A stretch of DNA of 64,000 bases from an uncultured Collinsella sp. GTDB lineage: Bacteria > Actinomycetota > Coriobacteriia > Coriobacteriales > Coriobacteriaceae. The notes beneath the pieces are model-generated. The model had not been told where the DNA came from, did no database searches, and was given only the letters and a program-made list of their open reading frames with translations. Where the stretch lies: NCBI GenBank assembly GCA_900542085.1, contig UQMK01000002.1, positions 1 through 64,000 of the forward strand. Direction: 5' to 3'. Numbering within the stretch: the first letter of the stretch is position 1; each line of letters begins with the position of its first letter. Position numbers and translations under genes: made by a program. Below, piece by piece: positions 32,477 to 41,233 of this stretch.

Positions 32477-33787
32477 ATGAGCCAGTTTATCAACAACCCC
32501 GAGCACACCTTTGGTTTCGATACCCTGCAGCTGCACGTTGGCCAGGAGAGCGCCGATCCTGCATCCGACTCCCGTGCTGTGCCTATCTATCAAACCACGA
32601 GCTATGTGTTCCGCAACTCCCAGCACGCCGCCGACCGCTTTGGTCTTGCCGACGCCGGTAACATCTACGGCCGTCTGACCAACTCCACCCAGGGCGTCTT
32701 CGAGGACCGTATCGCCGCGCTCGAGGGTGGCGTGGCTGGTCTTGCCGTCGCCTCCGGTGCTGCTGCCATCACCTATACCCTGCAGGCTCTTGCCCAGGCC
32801 GGTGACCACGTGGTGGCTCAGAAGACCATCTACGGTGGCTCCTACAACCTGCTGGAGCATACGCTCTCCCAGTTTGGCGTCGAGACCACGTTTGTCGATG
32901 CCCATAGCCTGGAAGAGGTCGAGGGTGCCATCAAGGACAACACCACGGTCATCTATCTCGAGACGCTCGGTAACCCCAACTCCGACATCCCCAACATCGA
33001 CGCCATCTCCGAGATCGCCAAGAAGCACGGTCTGCCGGTTATCGTCGACAACACCTTCGGCACCCCGTATCTGTTCCGTCCGCTGGAGCACGGCGCCAAC
33101 ATTGTCGTTCACTCCGCGACCAAGTTCATTGGTGGTCACGGTACCTCGCTGGGCGGCGTGATTGTCGATGGCGGCAACTTTGACTGGAAGGCGAGCGGCA
33201 AGTATGCGCAGATCGCCGAGCCCAATCCCTCCTATCATGGCGTCTCGTTTGCCGAGGCTGCCGGCCCTGCCGCCTTCGCGACCTATGTCCGCGCCATCCT
33301 GCTGCGTGACGAGGGCGCTTGCATTAGCCCGTTTAACGCCTGGATCCTGCTCCAGGGCACCGAGACCCTGTCGCTGCGCGTCGACCGCCATGTCGAGAAC
33401 ACCAAGAAGGTCGTTGAGTTCCTGGCTGGTGACAACCACGTCGCCAAGGTGAATCACCCGAGCTTGCCTGAGCACCCCGACCATGAGCTCTACAAGCAGT
33501 ATTTCCCCAACGGTGGTGCCTCGATCTTCACCTTCGAGATTAAGGGCGGCCAGGAGGCTGCATGGAAGTTCATCGACCACTTGCAGGTGTTCTCGCTGCT
33601 CGCCAACGTGGCCGACGTCAAGTCGCTCGTCGTGCACCCGGCTACCACCACGCACTCCCAGCTCTCTGCCGAGGAGCTCGCCGAGCAGAACATCACGCCC
33701 TCCACGATCCGTCTTTCCATCGGTACCGAGAACGCCGAGGACATCATTTGGGATCTGAAGCAGGCCTTCGCCGCGCTGGACGAGTAA
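32477..33787 (+). CDS. metY: O-acetylhomoserine sulfhydrylase
   Basis: 436 residues, the long form of the Cys/Met metabolism PLP family. It makes homocysteine (or methionine) from O-acetylhomoserine and sulfide. The pyridoxal lysine is in HSATKFIGGHG (Lys216), and the MetY-type insert GGNFDWKASGKY and the PSYHGVSFAE region separate it from cystathionine enzymes. The ATG follows AAGGAGAT. It is preceded by a short Cys-containing leader ORF and a divergent LysR gene; a strong terminator follows. Confidence 0.95.
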   Translation: MSQFINNPEHTFGFDTLQLHVGQESADPASDSRAVPIYQTTSYVFRNSQHAADRFGLADAGNIYGRLTNSTQGVFEDRIAALEGGVAGLAVASGAAAITYTLQALAQAGDHVVAQKTIYGGSYNLLEHTLSQFGVETTFVDAHSLEEVEGAIKDNTTVIYLETLGNPNSDIPNIDAISEIAKKHGLPVIVDNTFGTPYLFRPLEHGANIVVHSATKFIGGHGTSLGGVIVDGGNFDWKASGKYAQIAEPNPSYHGVSFAEAAGPAAFATYVRAILLRDEGACISPFNAWILLQGTETLSLRVDRHVENTKKVVEFLAGDNHVAKVNHPSLPEHPDHELYKQYFPNGGASIFTFEIKGGQEAAWKFIDHLQVFSLLANVADVKSLVVHPATTTHSQLSAEELAEQNITPSTIRLSIGTENAEDIIWDLKQAFAALDE

Positions 33788-33846
33788 GGCGACTTGTGCA
33801 AGGACCCCTTGCGACTCGATGGTATAACTGCATAAAATGCCTGCTC

Positions 33847-33887
33847 AAGGCGCCTGCGCAAGCAATGGTTGCGCAGGCGCCTTTTTT
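33847..33887 (+). terminator. Terminator after metY
   Basis: AAGGCGCCTGCGCA and TGCGCAGGCGCCTT form a perfect 14-pair stem followed by TTTTTT. The remaining 210 bases up to 34098 contain a TTGACA (33916-33921) with no good -10 at the right distance, and nothing else. Confidence 0.95.
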
Positions 33888-34098
33888 GCATAGGAAGGGC
33901 GCTATTACAGGGTTTTTGACATGCTTTATGCAATCGAGATGTGGAAAACTCCTGTTGAGAGGATGTGAGTTTTACGCAAATGACGTGCACCTTTTGAGAA
34001 AAACCGCAGGTCGCGATTTGCTCGGGGTACTATGCAGCGCGATCGAATCACACGCAGCTCAAACGCAGCAAAAACGCACTACGGAGGTTTCCAGCTAC

Positions 34099-34875
34099 AT
34101 GAGGATTGATTCACGAAAACCGAAAGCCGCCGCCCTTTCCGCCGCTCTGACCGTGGCACTTTTAGCGGGCGCCGGCGCAACCGATGCCCACGCGGCAACA
34201 CTGTCCGACACGGTCGGATCCACGCCGTCCGAGGCGACGCTGATGCAGCCCGTCGACTATCGCGGCGACGGCTTTGGCTCCATGCAGGAGTGGAACGCCT
34301 CTATGGGGGCCAAGCGCGATTCCCTGGAGGTCCGCGCCCAGATCATCATGAACATGTACGGTGACTATGCCACCGATGACGAGCGCGCTGTACTGCAAGG
34401 TTGTATCGATGGTGCGGGCGGTCTTTTGACGATGGAGGAGGTCGACGCCAAATCGACCGAGCTCGATGAGCTGCGCACGACGCTTGAGGATGCCAAGCGT
34501 GAGGCGCTCGAGGCTGCGGCCGCCGAAGCCGAGGCCGCTGAGGCCGTTCAGGCTTTGTATTACAACGCCGGCTCCGGCTCGTCTTACGCGTCTGCTGCGT
34601 ATTACGCGAACGGCTCGGGCCTGACGCGCTCGAGCGGCGTCAATAACTATAACGGTCGTCGTGAGACCTATTACAGCAGCAACGTGCTCTACCATCACCG
34701 CACGGGCGAGTGGACTCAGGATTCCGAGGGCTTTTGGCGCGATTCCGATGGTTACTACGTCGTTGCCGCGGGCGATAAGGCTCAGGGCTCCACGTTTACC
34801 GGTTCCAAGGGCGAGTGCAAGGTCTATGACTCCGGCTGCGCAGCCGGAACCACCGACTACTATACCGGTTGGTAA
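34099..34875 (+). CDS. Secreted protein of unknown function with coiled coil
   Basis: 258 residues. A Sec signal peptide occupies about 1-32 (KAAALSAALTVALLAGAGA, cleavage near AHA). Residues 95-155 form an acidic/alanine-rich coiled coil (EALEAAAAEAEAAEA). The C-terminal 80 residues carry a Tyr/Gly-rich segment ending YYVVAAGDKAQGS and KVYDSGCAAGTTDYYTGW, reminiscent of the cell-wall 3D-like domain found at the ends of secreted peptidoglycan proteins, but the match is too partial to assign. The ATG at 34099 follows CGGAGG; the upstream open frame from 33562 overlaps metY and is not coding. Confidence 0.75.
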   Translation: MRIDSRKPKAAALSAALTVALLAGAGATDAHAATLSDTVGSTPSEATLMQPVDYRGDGFGSMQEWNASMGAKRDSLEVRAQIIMNMYGDYATDDERAVLQGCIDGAGGLLTMEEVDAKSTELDELRTTLEDAKREALEAAAAEAEAAEAVQALYYNAGSGSSYASAAYYANGSGLTRSSGVNNYNGRRETYYSSNVLYHHRTGEWTQDSEGFWRDSDGYYVVAAGDKAQGSTFTGSKGECKVYDSGCAAGTTDYYTGW

Positions 34876-35062
34876 TCTGCTATAAGCCAATAGGACATGA
34901 CGGGCGGGCGTCTTTACCGAGCCTTTGGGCAACGTAAGGGCGTCCGTTTTTTGTGCATGCTTGAGCTAACAGAGCGCTTACCGTGGCAGTACGCCGCGCA
35001 TATGGGCGCGGGGCACACTGGTTCTTGAGAATTAAGGTCTTTCTCTTGGAGGAAGTGGTCTT

Positions 35063-35269
35063 GTGAACGCTCGAGATATCGCCGTTGCCGCCGTCGCATT
35101 GGTGCTTGGCTGCCTTGGTCCTACGGCCGCGCTCGTTGCGGGCATGCAGGGGGCATGCGGGGCTACTCCAATCGTGGTTGGCGCGCTGATCGCAGTGGCG
35201 CTGCTGGGAAGCGCCGGCGTGCTGCTTTGCCGCGATGACGAGGACGAGGTGCCGGAGTCGCAACGCTAA
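35063..35269 (+). CDS. Small membrane protein, two helices
   Basis: 68 residues with a GTG start preceded by TTGGAGGAAG. Two hydrophobic helices (about 6-28 and 36-57) and a charged tail RDDEDEVPESQR. No recognised family. The upstream 180 bases contain no gene. The good ribosome site supports it as real. Confidence 0.6.
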   Translation: MNARDIAVAAVALVLGCLGPTAALVAGMQGACGATPIVVGALIAVALLGSAGVLLCRDDEDEVPESQR

Positions 35270-35306
35270 CTGTTGTGAGATTGGCCGCTGGTCATAGACG
35301 AAGATG

Positions 35307-35346
35307 AAAGCCGCCGCAGGGGGAACGGTTTCCTTGCGGCGGCTTT
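35307..35346. terminator. Convergent terminator hairpin
   Basis: AAAGCCGCCGCAGG pairs with CCTTGCGGCGGCTTT (one bulge). It lies between the convergent ends of the small membrane protein and panE and can serve both. Confidence 0.8.
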
Positions 35347-35379
35347 GCTGTTAAGGCTGTTGAATGCGGTGCGTTGGCG

Positions 35380-36294
35380 CTACCAGCTTTTCTCGATATC
35401 GCGGATGCGTCGATAGAGCCAATCGTTTTGCGGCACCTGGATATCGTGTTTGGCTGCGAGGCGGCAGATGGTGCCCGCGAACTCATCAACCTCGGTTTTG
35501 CGCCTTGCGACGCGGTCTTGAGCCATCGAGGGCATACCGGCGGGGTCGATTCCCTCGATGAGGTGCACCATCTGCGTCAGGTCTGCCTCGGTCAGCTCAA
35601 TGCCCTCGGCGTTGGCGACCGCAAGCGTTTCGCGCATGGCGGAAACAAAGCAGCGACGCTGCTCGGAGCCCGGCTCCGTGGCGCTTCCGTAGGTCCCGCC
35701 GTAGGCCATACAGGTCTGGTTGATGCCGTCGTTGAGCATGAGTTTGGCCCACATGCGGTGTGCAATGTCGCTCTCGACGGTATGGGCGATGCCGCAGCGT
35801 GTGTAGAGCTCGTCGATGGCGGTGATGGCTGCGGGGTCCGTACCGGCCGCCGCGCCAAAGCGGATTTCGCCCGCATTGGTAAAGGTGAGCTCTCCGTTGA
35901 GGAACACGGCGTCCATGCCTTGGCAAATACCAAGAACGGTATGCTTCCAGCCAAAGCGCTCGGCAATCTTTTGCTCGCTCGTAATGCCGTTGCACAGCGA
36001 GGCGATGAGCGTATTGGGGCCCACGATGTGTTCCATAGTCTTGAGCGCCTGGTCGAGTCCAGTCGTCTTGACCGTGAGAATGACCAGATCGGCGGGCGTT
36101 GCCTCGCTGGCGCGCACGGACTTGAGTGCGCAGGGCTCGCCGTTGACCGTAAGGGCGTCGCCTGCGTGACGCTCGAAACGGGCGTCGTCCATGACGTATT
36201 CGACGGCATCGTCGCCGAGTGCCTGGGCGATCATGCTGCCGTAGAGTAGCCCGACGCCGCCCTTGCCGATAAAGGCGACCTTGTTGATCTGCAT
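35380..36294 (-). CDS. panE: 2-dehydropantoate 2-reductase
   Basis: 304 residues. It reduces ketopantoate to pantoate with NADPH, for coenzyme A synthesis. The N-terminal VAFIGKGGVGLLYG is the nucleotide fold, VKTTGLDQAL and LCNGITSEQ are family blocks, and MWAKLMLNDGINQTC contains the catalytic lysine region. The ATG at 36294 follows GAGGAGATGATTC; longer starts do not add conserved sequence. The family also includes other short-chain ketoacid reductases. Confidence 0.85.
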   Translation of the reverse strand: MQINKVAFIGKGGVGLLYGSMIAQALGDDAVEYVMDDARFERHAGDALTVNGEPCALKSVRASEATPADLVILTVKTTGLDQALKTMEHIVGPNTLIASLCNGITSEQKIAERFGWKHTVLGICQGMDAVFLNGELTFTNAGEIRFGAAAGTDPAAITAIDELYTRCGIAHTVESDIAHRMWAKLMLNDGINQTCMAYGGTYGSATEPGSEQRRCFVSAMRETLAVANAEGIELTEADLTQMVHLIEGIDPAGMPSMAQDRVARRKTEVDEFAGTICRLAAKHDIQVPQNDWLYRRIRDIEKSW

Positions 36295-36410
36295 GTGAAT
36301 CATCTCCTCACAAAAAGGCGCCCGCGTGCGGGGCGCCTGGTGGATTGTATGCCGCTGGAGCATGTAGCGTGCACCGGAGGCGGAATTTAGAAGAACAAAC
36401 GCATGGGAAC

Positions 36411-36605
36411 TTATGCCGCGGGGCAGACTGCAAAAACGCGTGCGGGGTATCCGACACCATCGCGGACCTTAGGGAAGGTGCAGAAGATGACGGCGCCCGT
36501 GGCGGGAAGCTCGTCCAGATGGTCCATGACCTCGATCTGGTAACGGTCGACCGAGAGGATGTATTGTTCGCCGGGGTAGGGGTAGGCATCCTCGCGTGTG
36601 GTCAC
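36411..36605 (-). CDS. Short protein resembling the C-terminus of cyclase-family enzymes
   Basis: 64 residues from a GTG with the ideal site AAAGGAGG five bases upstream. The segment SVDRYQIEVMDHLDELPATG followed by FCTFPKVRDGVGYPARVFAVCP resembles the last 50 residues of the cyclase/kynurenine-formamidase family; the metal-binding HxGTHxD part is absent. It may be a truncated gene that still has a start site, or a genuinely small protein. The strong ribosome site argues that it is translated. Confidence 0.5.
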   Translation of the reverse strand: MTTREDAYPYPGEQYILSVDRYQIEVMDHLDELPATGAVIFCTFPKVRDGVGYPARVFAVCPAA

Positions 36606-36768
36606 GCTCGCCTCCTTTCATCGGGCTTTTTGCTGATGTTAAAGCGGTGCCGTGACAGCTCGATTTCTGCTGCGTTACGATACGTTCTCGATTGCGATTC
36701 CACGATGTTTCGGCCGCGTGACCATTGTGTTTCGCCTTGCCGGGGCGCTGATGGCGAAGGGAGGGGCC

Positions 36769-37959
36769 GTGCAATATCGCGTTGACCCCAAAAGCGGTAA
36801 CCGTATCTCGGCGTTGGGGCTGGGCTGCATGAGATTTCCCGGTGCGCCGGGACGTCCGGATGCGAAGACAGCCGATGCCATCATTTCCCGTGCGGTTGAT
36901 CAGGGGATTAATTATCTGGATACTGCATATCTCTATCCCGGTAACGAGGCGTGCGTGGGTGCCTCACTTGAGCGCTTGGGGCTGCGCGACCGTGTGTTGC
37001 TGGCGACTAAGCTGCCGCATACTTCGTGCAAGTGCGCGGAGGATTTCGACCGTTTTTTCGACGAACAACTGCGCCGCCTGCGAACCGACCATATCGACTA
37101 TTACCTCATGCACAACATCACCTCGCCCGCCCAGTGGGAACGTGTAGTGGCGTTGGGCATCGAGGACTGGATCGCGCGTCAAAAGGCGGCGGGGCGCATT
37201 CGCCAGATTGGTTTTTCGTATCACGGCAGCGCGGCGGATTTCCTGACGGTGCTTGACGCATATGACTGGGATTTTTGCCAGATCCAGTACAACTATGCCG
37301 GCGAGCGTTACCAAGCGGGAACGGCAGGACTCATGGCGGCTGCGGAGCGCGGTCTTGCGGTGTTTGTGATGGAGCCACTGCTGGGCGGTCGTCTAGCGGG
37401 CAAACTGCCGCCGCGGGCACGCGCTGTGCTCGATGGCGCCTGTGACCCGCATTTGCGCACTCCGGCCGCCTGGGGGCTTTCGTGGGTGTGGAACCATCCT
37501 CAGGTGACGATGCTGCTTTCGGGTATGACCGATACCGCGCAAGTGGATGAGAACGCGGCGTTGGCCGATCGGGCCCTGCCGGATTCGATGACGGCTGCTC
37601 AGCTCGATGCCATCGCACGCGTGCTGAGGGAGTTTGAAAAATCGAATCGCGTGCCCTGCACGGGATGCGGCTATTGCATGCCGTGTCCTAAAGGCATCAA
37701 TATCCCTGGGTGTTTTGCTGCCTACAACGCAAGCTATGCGCACAGCTGGTTTACGGGGCTGTCTCAATACTTTACGGCGAGCGCGGTGCGGACGAACGAG
37801 CCCAAGCTGGTGAGCAATTGCGTCAAGTGCGGCAAATGCGCGCGGCATTGCCCGCAGCACATCGATATCCCCGGGCGCTTGGACGACGTACGCCGCCGTT
37901 TTCAGCCTGGCCCCGTGACGGCGGTGCTTAAGGCCTTCGGCAAAACGCGCTCCTCGTGA
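36769..37959 (+). CDS. Aldo/keto reductase with C-terminal 4Fe-4S ferredoxin domain
   Basis: 396 residues from a GTG at 36769 (AAGGGAGGGG upstream) giving MQYRVDPKSGNRISALGLGCMRF. Residues 1-290 are an aldo/keto reductase with the catalytic Asp/Tyr region (INYLDTAYLYPGNE) and Lys in LATKLPH. The last 100 residues hold two cluster motifs, CTGCGYCMPCPKGINIP and CVKCGKCARHCPQHIDIP. This predicted iron-sulfur aldo/keto reductase type is common in anaerobes, where the clusters likely feed electrons from ferredoxin. The substrate is unknown. The upstream in-frame extension to 36652 is unsupported. Confidence 0.88.
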   Translation: MQYRVDPKSGNRISALGLGCMRFPGAPGRPDAKTADAIISRAVDQGINYLDTAYLYPGNEACVGASLERLGLRDRVLLATKLPHTSCKCAEDFDRFFDEQLRRLRTDHIDYYLMHNITSPAQWERVVALGIEDWIARQKAAGRIRQIGFSYHGSAADFLTVLDAYDWDFCQIQYNYAGERYQAGTAGLMAAAERGLAVFVMEPLLGGRLAGKLPPRARAVLDGACDPHLRTPAAWGLSWVWNHPQVTMLLSGMTDTAQVDENAALADRALPDSMTAAQLDAIARVLREFEKSNRVPCTGCGYCMPCPKGINIPGCFAAYNASYAHSWFTGLSQYFTASAVRTNEPKLVSNCVKCGKCARHCPQHIDIPGRLDDVRRRFQPGPVTAVLKAFGKTRSS

Positions 37960-38038
37960 CCCTTTTATAACTTGCGGTGGAATAGTTCCTGCTTGCGGCA
38001 GAATAGGGCTTAAACAGGAACTATTTCACCGCAACTGA
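37960..38038 (+). repeat. 79-base hairpin repeat, copy 1 (before the oxidoreductase)
   Basis: Begins right after the aldo/keto reductase stop and ends 11 bases before the next start, just before its ribosome site. Arms TTGCGGTGGAATAGTTCCTG (37972-37991) and CAGGAACTATTTCACCGCAA (38015-38034) pair over 20 positions with one G-T. A second copy, 72 of 79 bases identical, is at 39147-39225 before nfo. Confidence 0.85.
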
Positions 38039-38049
38039 AGGGGGCTGTC

Positions 38050-39069
38050 GTGGGCCATCGGGATTCATGTGATGATTTGCGTGAGGTTCGTTGGGGCGTT
38101 TTGGGCGCTGGACACATTTCGCATCGATTTGCATCGTCGCTCAAGGAGGTGGACGGGGCACGGCTTGTGGCTGCCGCCGGTCGCACTCCTTCGCATGTCG
38201 AGGAGTTTTGCAGGGCGTTTTCGATTGATGCCGCGCACGGTTATGCCACGGCTGACGATAACGGTGATGCGGCTTATGATGCGCTGATTGCCGACCCCGA
38301 TGTCGACGCAATCTACTTGGCTCTTCCGCATGGCATGCATGCGCATTGGGTCTGTCGGGCACTGCGCGCGGGAAAGGCCGTACTGTGCGAAAAGCCGGCC
38401 GTTTTGAATGAAGAAGAGGCCCATGCGATCGCCTCCGTTTCCCGTGAGTGCGGCGTGCTGTTTATGGAGGCGATGAAGAATCGGTTTTGCCCGATGCGCA
38501 CTCGCGTGAAGGGCTTGCTTGCGTCGGGCGAGCTCGGCCGTATCGTTTCGATCGAAAGCGTGCAAAAACTCGATTATGGTGAGTCCCCTTCGAGTTATCT
38601 ACTCGATCCGTTGCAGGGTGGCTGTCTATATGACATGGGCTGCTATGCGGTCGGGTGGTTTGAGGATCTGCTTGCGGGTGCGTGCGATGTTTCGTCTCGT
38701 GAAGTTCGCTGGCGTGACGTATCGGGCGGCCGCGTGGATTGGGCCGATGAGATCCATATGAGTGTTGGCGGTATACCCATTCATATGGCGTGCGACGGCA
38801 AAGCAGCATATGAAAGCCGCTTAACGATTGCCTGCGAGCGGGGCTCGTTGGAAATCGAGCGCCTCCATCGCCCCGAGCTCGCCCATGTGAAGTGCTCCGA
38901 CGGACGAATACTCGAAATAAATGCCCCGTTTGAGGTCGATGATTTCTACGGCGAAATTCAGCATTCGACCCAGCTCATCCGGGCGGGGAAACTCGAGAGT
39001 CCCGTCATGCCCCTTGCCGCCACACAGCGCTGCGCGCGCATTATCGATGCAATCCGTCTAGCCCTCTAG
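38050..39069 (+). CDS. Gfo/Idh/MocA-family oxidoreductase
   Basis: 339 residues, GTG start after GAAGGGGGC. The Rossmann motif WGVLGAGHISHRFA and VLCEKPAVLN (EKP) are present, then GGCLYDMGCYAVG in the C-terminal domain. Resembles trans-dihydrodiol/1,5-anhydro-D-fructose dehydrogenase-type members, but the substrate is not determined. It is not in an obvious sugar operon; the 79-base hairpin repeat lies in its leader. Confidence 0.85.
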   Translation: MGHRDSCDDLREVRWGVLGAGHISHRFASSLKEVDGARLVAAAGRTPSHVEEFCRAFSIDAAHGYATADDNGDAAYDALIADPDVDAIYLALPHGMHAHWVCRALRAGKAVLCEKPAVLNEEEAHAIASVSRECGVLFMEAMKNRFCPMRTRVKGLLASGELGRIVSIESVQKLDYGESPSSYLLDPLQGGCLYDMGCYAVGWFEDLLAGACDVSSREVRWRDVSGGRVDWADEIHMSVGGIPIHMACDGKAAYESRLTIACERGSLEIERLHRPELAHVKCSDGRILEINAPFEVDDFYGEIQHSTQLIRAGKLESPVMPLAATQRCARIIDAIRLAL

Positions 39070-39146
39070 GACTTGGCGCTGACGCGTGAGGGATCATGAC
39101 GCCGGCGCCCGTAGCCGTAGTGCTTGGTGGCCCGCATCTCTGATGC

Positions 39147-39225
39147 CCCTTTTATAACTTGTGGTGGAATAGTTTCTGTTTGCGGCAGAATAAGGCATCG
39201 ACAGGAACTATTTCACCGCAACTGA
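39147..39225 (+). repeat. 79-base hairpin repeat, copy 2 (before nfo)
   Basis: Same layout as the copy at 37960. Two of the changes in the left arm (GCGG to GTGG, TTCC to TTTC) turn G-C pairs into G-T pairs, so the fold is kept. It ends 16 bases before the nfo start. Confidence 0.85.
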
Positions 39226-39241
39226 TGAGGGGGAGCTGGGG

Positions 39242-40108
39242 ATGCTGACGATCGGGTGTCACCTATCCACGACGAAGGGCTATCGGGCAATGGGGGAGAC
39301 GGCGCTGTCCATTGGCGCCAATACCTTTGCATTCTTTACGCGCAACCCGCGCGGCGGCAAGGCGAAAGACCTTGACATGGATGACGTGGCGGCCCTGCGC
39401 GAGCTTATGGAGCAAAACGACTTTGGCCCGCTCGTGGCTCATGCCCCGTATACCTACAACCCCTGCTCGGCCAAAGAGCGGGCGCGCGAGTTTGCCCTGG
39501 AGGCCATGGCAGAGGACCTGCGGCGCATGGAAGCGCTGCCCGGCAACTACTACAACTTCCATCCCGGTGCGCATGTGGGGCAGGGCTCCGACGCCGGCAT
39601 TCAGATGATCGTCGACACCCTGTGTCAGGTGATGTTTGAGGGCCAGCAGACGACGGTGCTGCTCGAGACCATGGCCGGCAAGGGCACCGAGGTGGGCCGC
39701 AGTTTTGAGGAACTGGCGCTCATCATCGAGGGCGTTGCCGACAAACGCCCCGAGCTGTCGGCCAAGTTGGGCGTTTGCCTGGACACCTGCCATGTGAATG
39801 ACGCCGGCTATGACATCGTCCACGATCTTGACGGTGTGCTCGACGAGTTCGATCGTGTGGTGGGTATCGAGCGCCTGCGCGCCGTGCATATCAATGACTC
39901 CAAGAATCCCTGCGGCGCCCATAAAGATCGCCACGAGTGCATCGGCAAGGGCTACCTGGGTAGTGAAGAGTTTGGCGGCGGTATGCAGGTTATGCAGAAT
40001 ATTGTATCGAATGGCCGCTTGCGCGCATTGCCATTCATTCTGGAGACACCGAACGAACTTGCAGGTTATGCGGCTGAAATCAAACTGTTAAGGTCGTTGC
40101 AGCAGTAA
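39242..40108 (+). CDS. nfo: Endonuclease IV (AP endonuclease)
   Basis: 288 residues. A TIM-barrel zinc enzyme that nicks DNA at abasic sites. Signatures: GCHLSTTKGY, NTFAFFTRNPR, NFHPGAHVG, LLETMAGKG (usually ETTAGQG), CLDTCHVNDAGYD, HINDSKNPCGAHKDRHECIGKG, and the final ILETPNE. Metal ligands (His, Glu, Asp) are all in place. The start has TGAGGGGGAGC upstream. Confidence 0.95.
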   Translation: MLTIGCHLSTTKGYRAMGETALSIGANTFAFFTRNPRGGKAKDLDMDDVAALRELMEQNDFGPLVAHAPYTYNPCSAKERAREFALEAMAEDLRRMEALPGNYYNFHPGAHVGQGSDAGIQMIVDTLCQVMFEGQQTTVLLETMAGKGTEVGRSFEELALIIEGVADKRPELSAKLGVCLDTCHVNDAGYDIVHDLDGVLDEFDRVVGIERLRAVHINDSKNPCGAHKDRHECIGKGYLGSEEFGGGMQVMQNIVSNGRLRALPFILETPNELAGYAAEIKLLRSLQQ

Positions 40109-40169
40109 TGGCTGCGATAAAGTGGAGTGTTCCATGCACGTTGTAGGTTTGTTTCAATCAGTTTTCTAA

Positions 40170-40198
40170 TTGCAGATTCTTCCAAGCGGGTGCATAAT
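40170..40198 (+). promoter_or_regulatory. Promoter of the amino-acid ABC importer
   Basis: -35 TTGCAG (40170-40175), 17-base spacer, -10 CATAAT (40193-40198), 58 bases before the binding-protein start. Confidence 0.6.
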
Positions 40199-40255
40199 AA
40201 CCATCAGTTTTTGCAGACCTCTGAATCACGTGGGGTCATTGGAAGGAGACTGATT

Positions 40256-41116
40256 ATGAAGCTGAAGAAGCTTGGCGCATTTGCCGCCACGGGTGCTATG
40301 GCGCTCGCCCTTGCTCTGACGGGCTGTGGTTCGTCCAACGCCACATCTGGTTCTGATGCCGGTTCCAGCAGCTCTGACGACGCTAAGGTCGAGAAGGTTG
40401 ACGGCTCCAAGGAGTACGCGCTCGTCAAGGACGGTACGCTGACCGTCGGCACCTCTGCCGAGTACGCGCCGTTTGAGTACAAGGATGACAACGGCGATTA
40501 TCAGGGCTTTGACCTTGAACTCATCAAGGCTGTCGGCGACAAGCTGGGCCTGGATGTCGAGTATGTCAACAATGACTTTGACACGCTCGTCCCCGGCGTT
40601 GCTTCGGGCGCCAAGTATGACGTCGCCATCGCGGCTATCACCGACACGCCCGAGCGTGAGAAGGAAGTCACTTTCTCCGATTCCTACTACATGGACGATC
40701 AGGCTATCGTGACCAAGGTCGATAACACCGACATCACGGCCGACAACTACAGCGAGAAGCTCAACAACGCCGACGCTACCATCATCGTCCAGTCTGGCTC
40801 GACCGCCGAGGCCTTTGCCCAGGAGAACTTCCCCAAGGCCAAGATCGTCCCCTACAAGGACGCCACCGAGTGCTTCAGCGCCCTGCAGTCCGATAAGGGC
40901 GACGCCGTAGTCACCAACCGCTCCGTTGCCAGCCAGCTGACCGCCGAGCAGTTCAACACCTGCCATACGGTTAAGCAGGTCAGCACCGGCGAGGAGTATG
41001 CCATCGCCATCAACCAGGGCAACACCAAGCTCAAGGACGACATCAACCAGGCCATCAAGGACCTGACCGACGACGGTACCGTTGACGCCCTCATGGCTAA
41101 GTACAACATCAAGTAA
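40256..41116 (+). CDS. Polar amino-acid ABC transporter, substrate-binding lipoprotein
   Basis: 286 residues, SBP family 3. Lipobox ALTGC after a signal (MKLKKLGAFAATGAMALALA). The family block TVGTSAEYAPFEYKDDNGDYQGFDLEL is cut in two by the fold, and DVAIAAITDTPEREKEVTFSD is typical. Likely binds glutamine, glutamate, arginine or cystine. The ATG at 40256 follows GGAAGGAGAC. A hairpin separates it from the permease gene. Confidence 0.92.
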   Translation: MKLKKLGAFAATGAMALALALTGCGSSNATSGSDAGSSSSDDAKVEKVDGSKEYALVKDGTLTVGTSAEYAPFEYKDDNGDYQGFDLELIKAVGDKLGLDVEYVNNDFDTLVPGVASGAKYDVAIAAITDTPEREKEVTFSDSYYMDDQAIVTKVDNTDITADNYSEKLNNADATIIVQSGSTAEAFAQENFPKAKIVPYKDATECFSALQSDKGDAVVTNRSVASQLTAEQFNTCHTVKQVSTGEEYAIAINQGNTKLKDDINQAIKDLTDDGTVDALMAKYNIK

Positions 41117-41138
41117 AATAGCTACTTGATTGCGCGCG

Positions 41139-41168
41139 GGCCCTTTCCGTTTTGCGGAGAGGGCCTTT
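41139..41168 (+). terminator. Attenuating hairpin after the binding-protein gene
   Basis: GGCCCTTTCCG pairs with CGGAGAGGGCC (11 pairs, one G-T) around ttttg, then TTT. Likely lets a part of transcription into the permease gene. Confidence 0.65.
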
Positions 41169-41233
41169 GCGCTTCTCTTGACGGAGAGCGTTTCCGTCTC
41201 GTTTTGCCGGCAACTTCTACGATAGGAGCCACC

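Noticed and set aside
33562..34098. N-terminal extension of the secreted protein
   Set aside because: It overlaps metY and its terminator; the ATG at 34099 has a ribosome site followed by a signal peptide.
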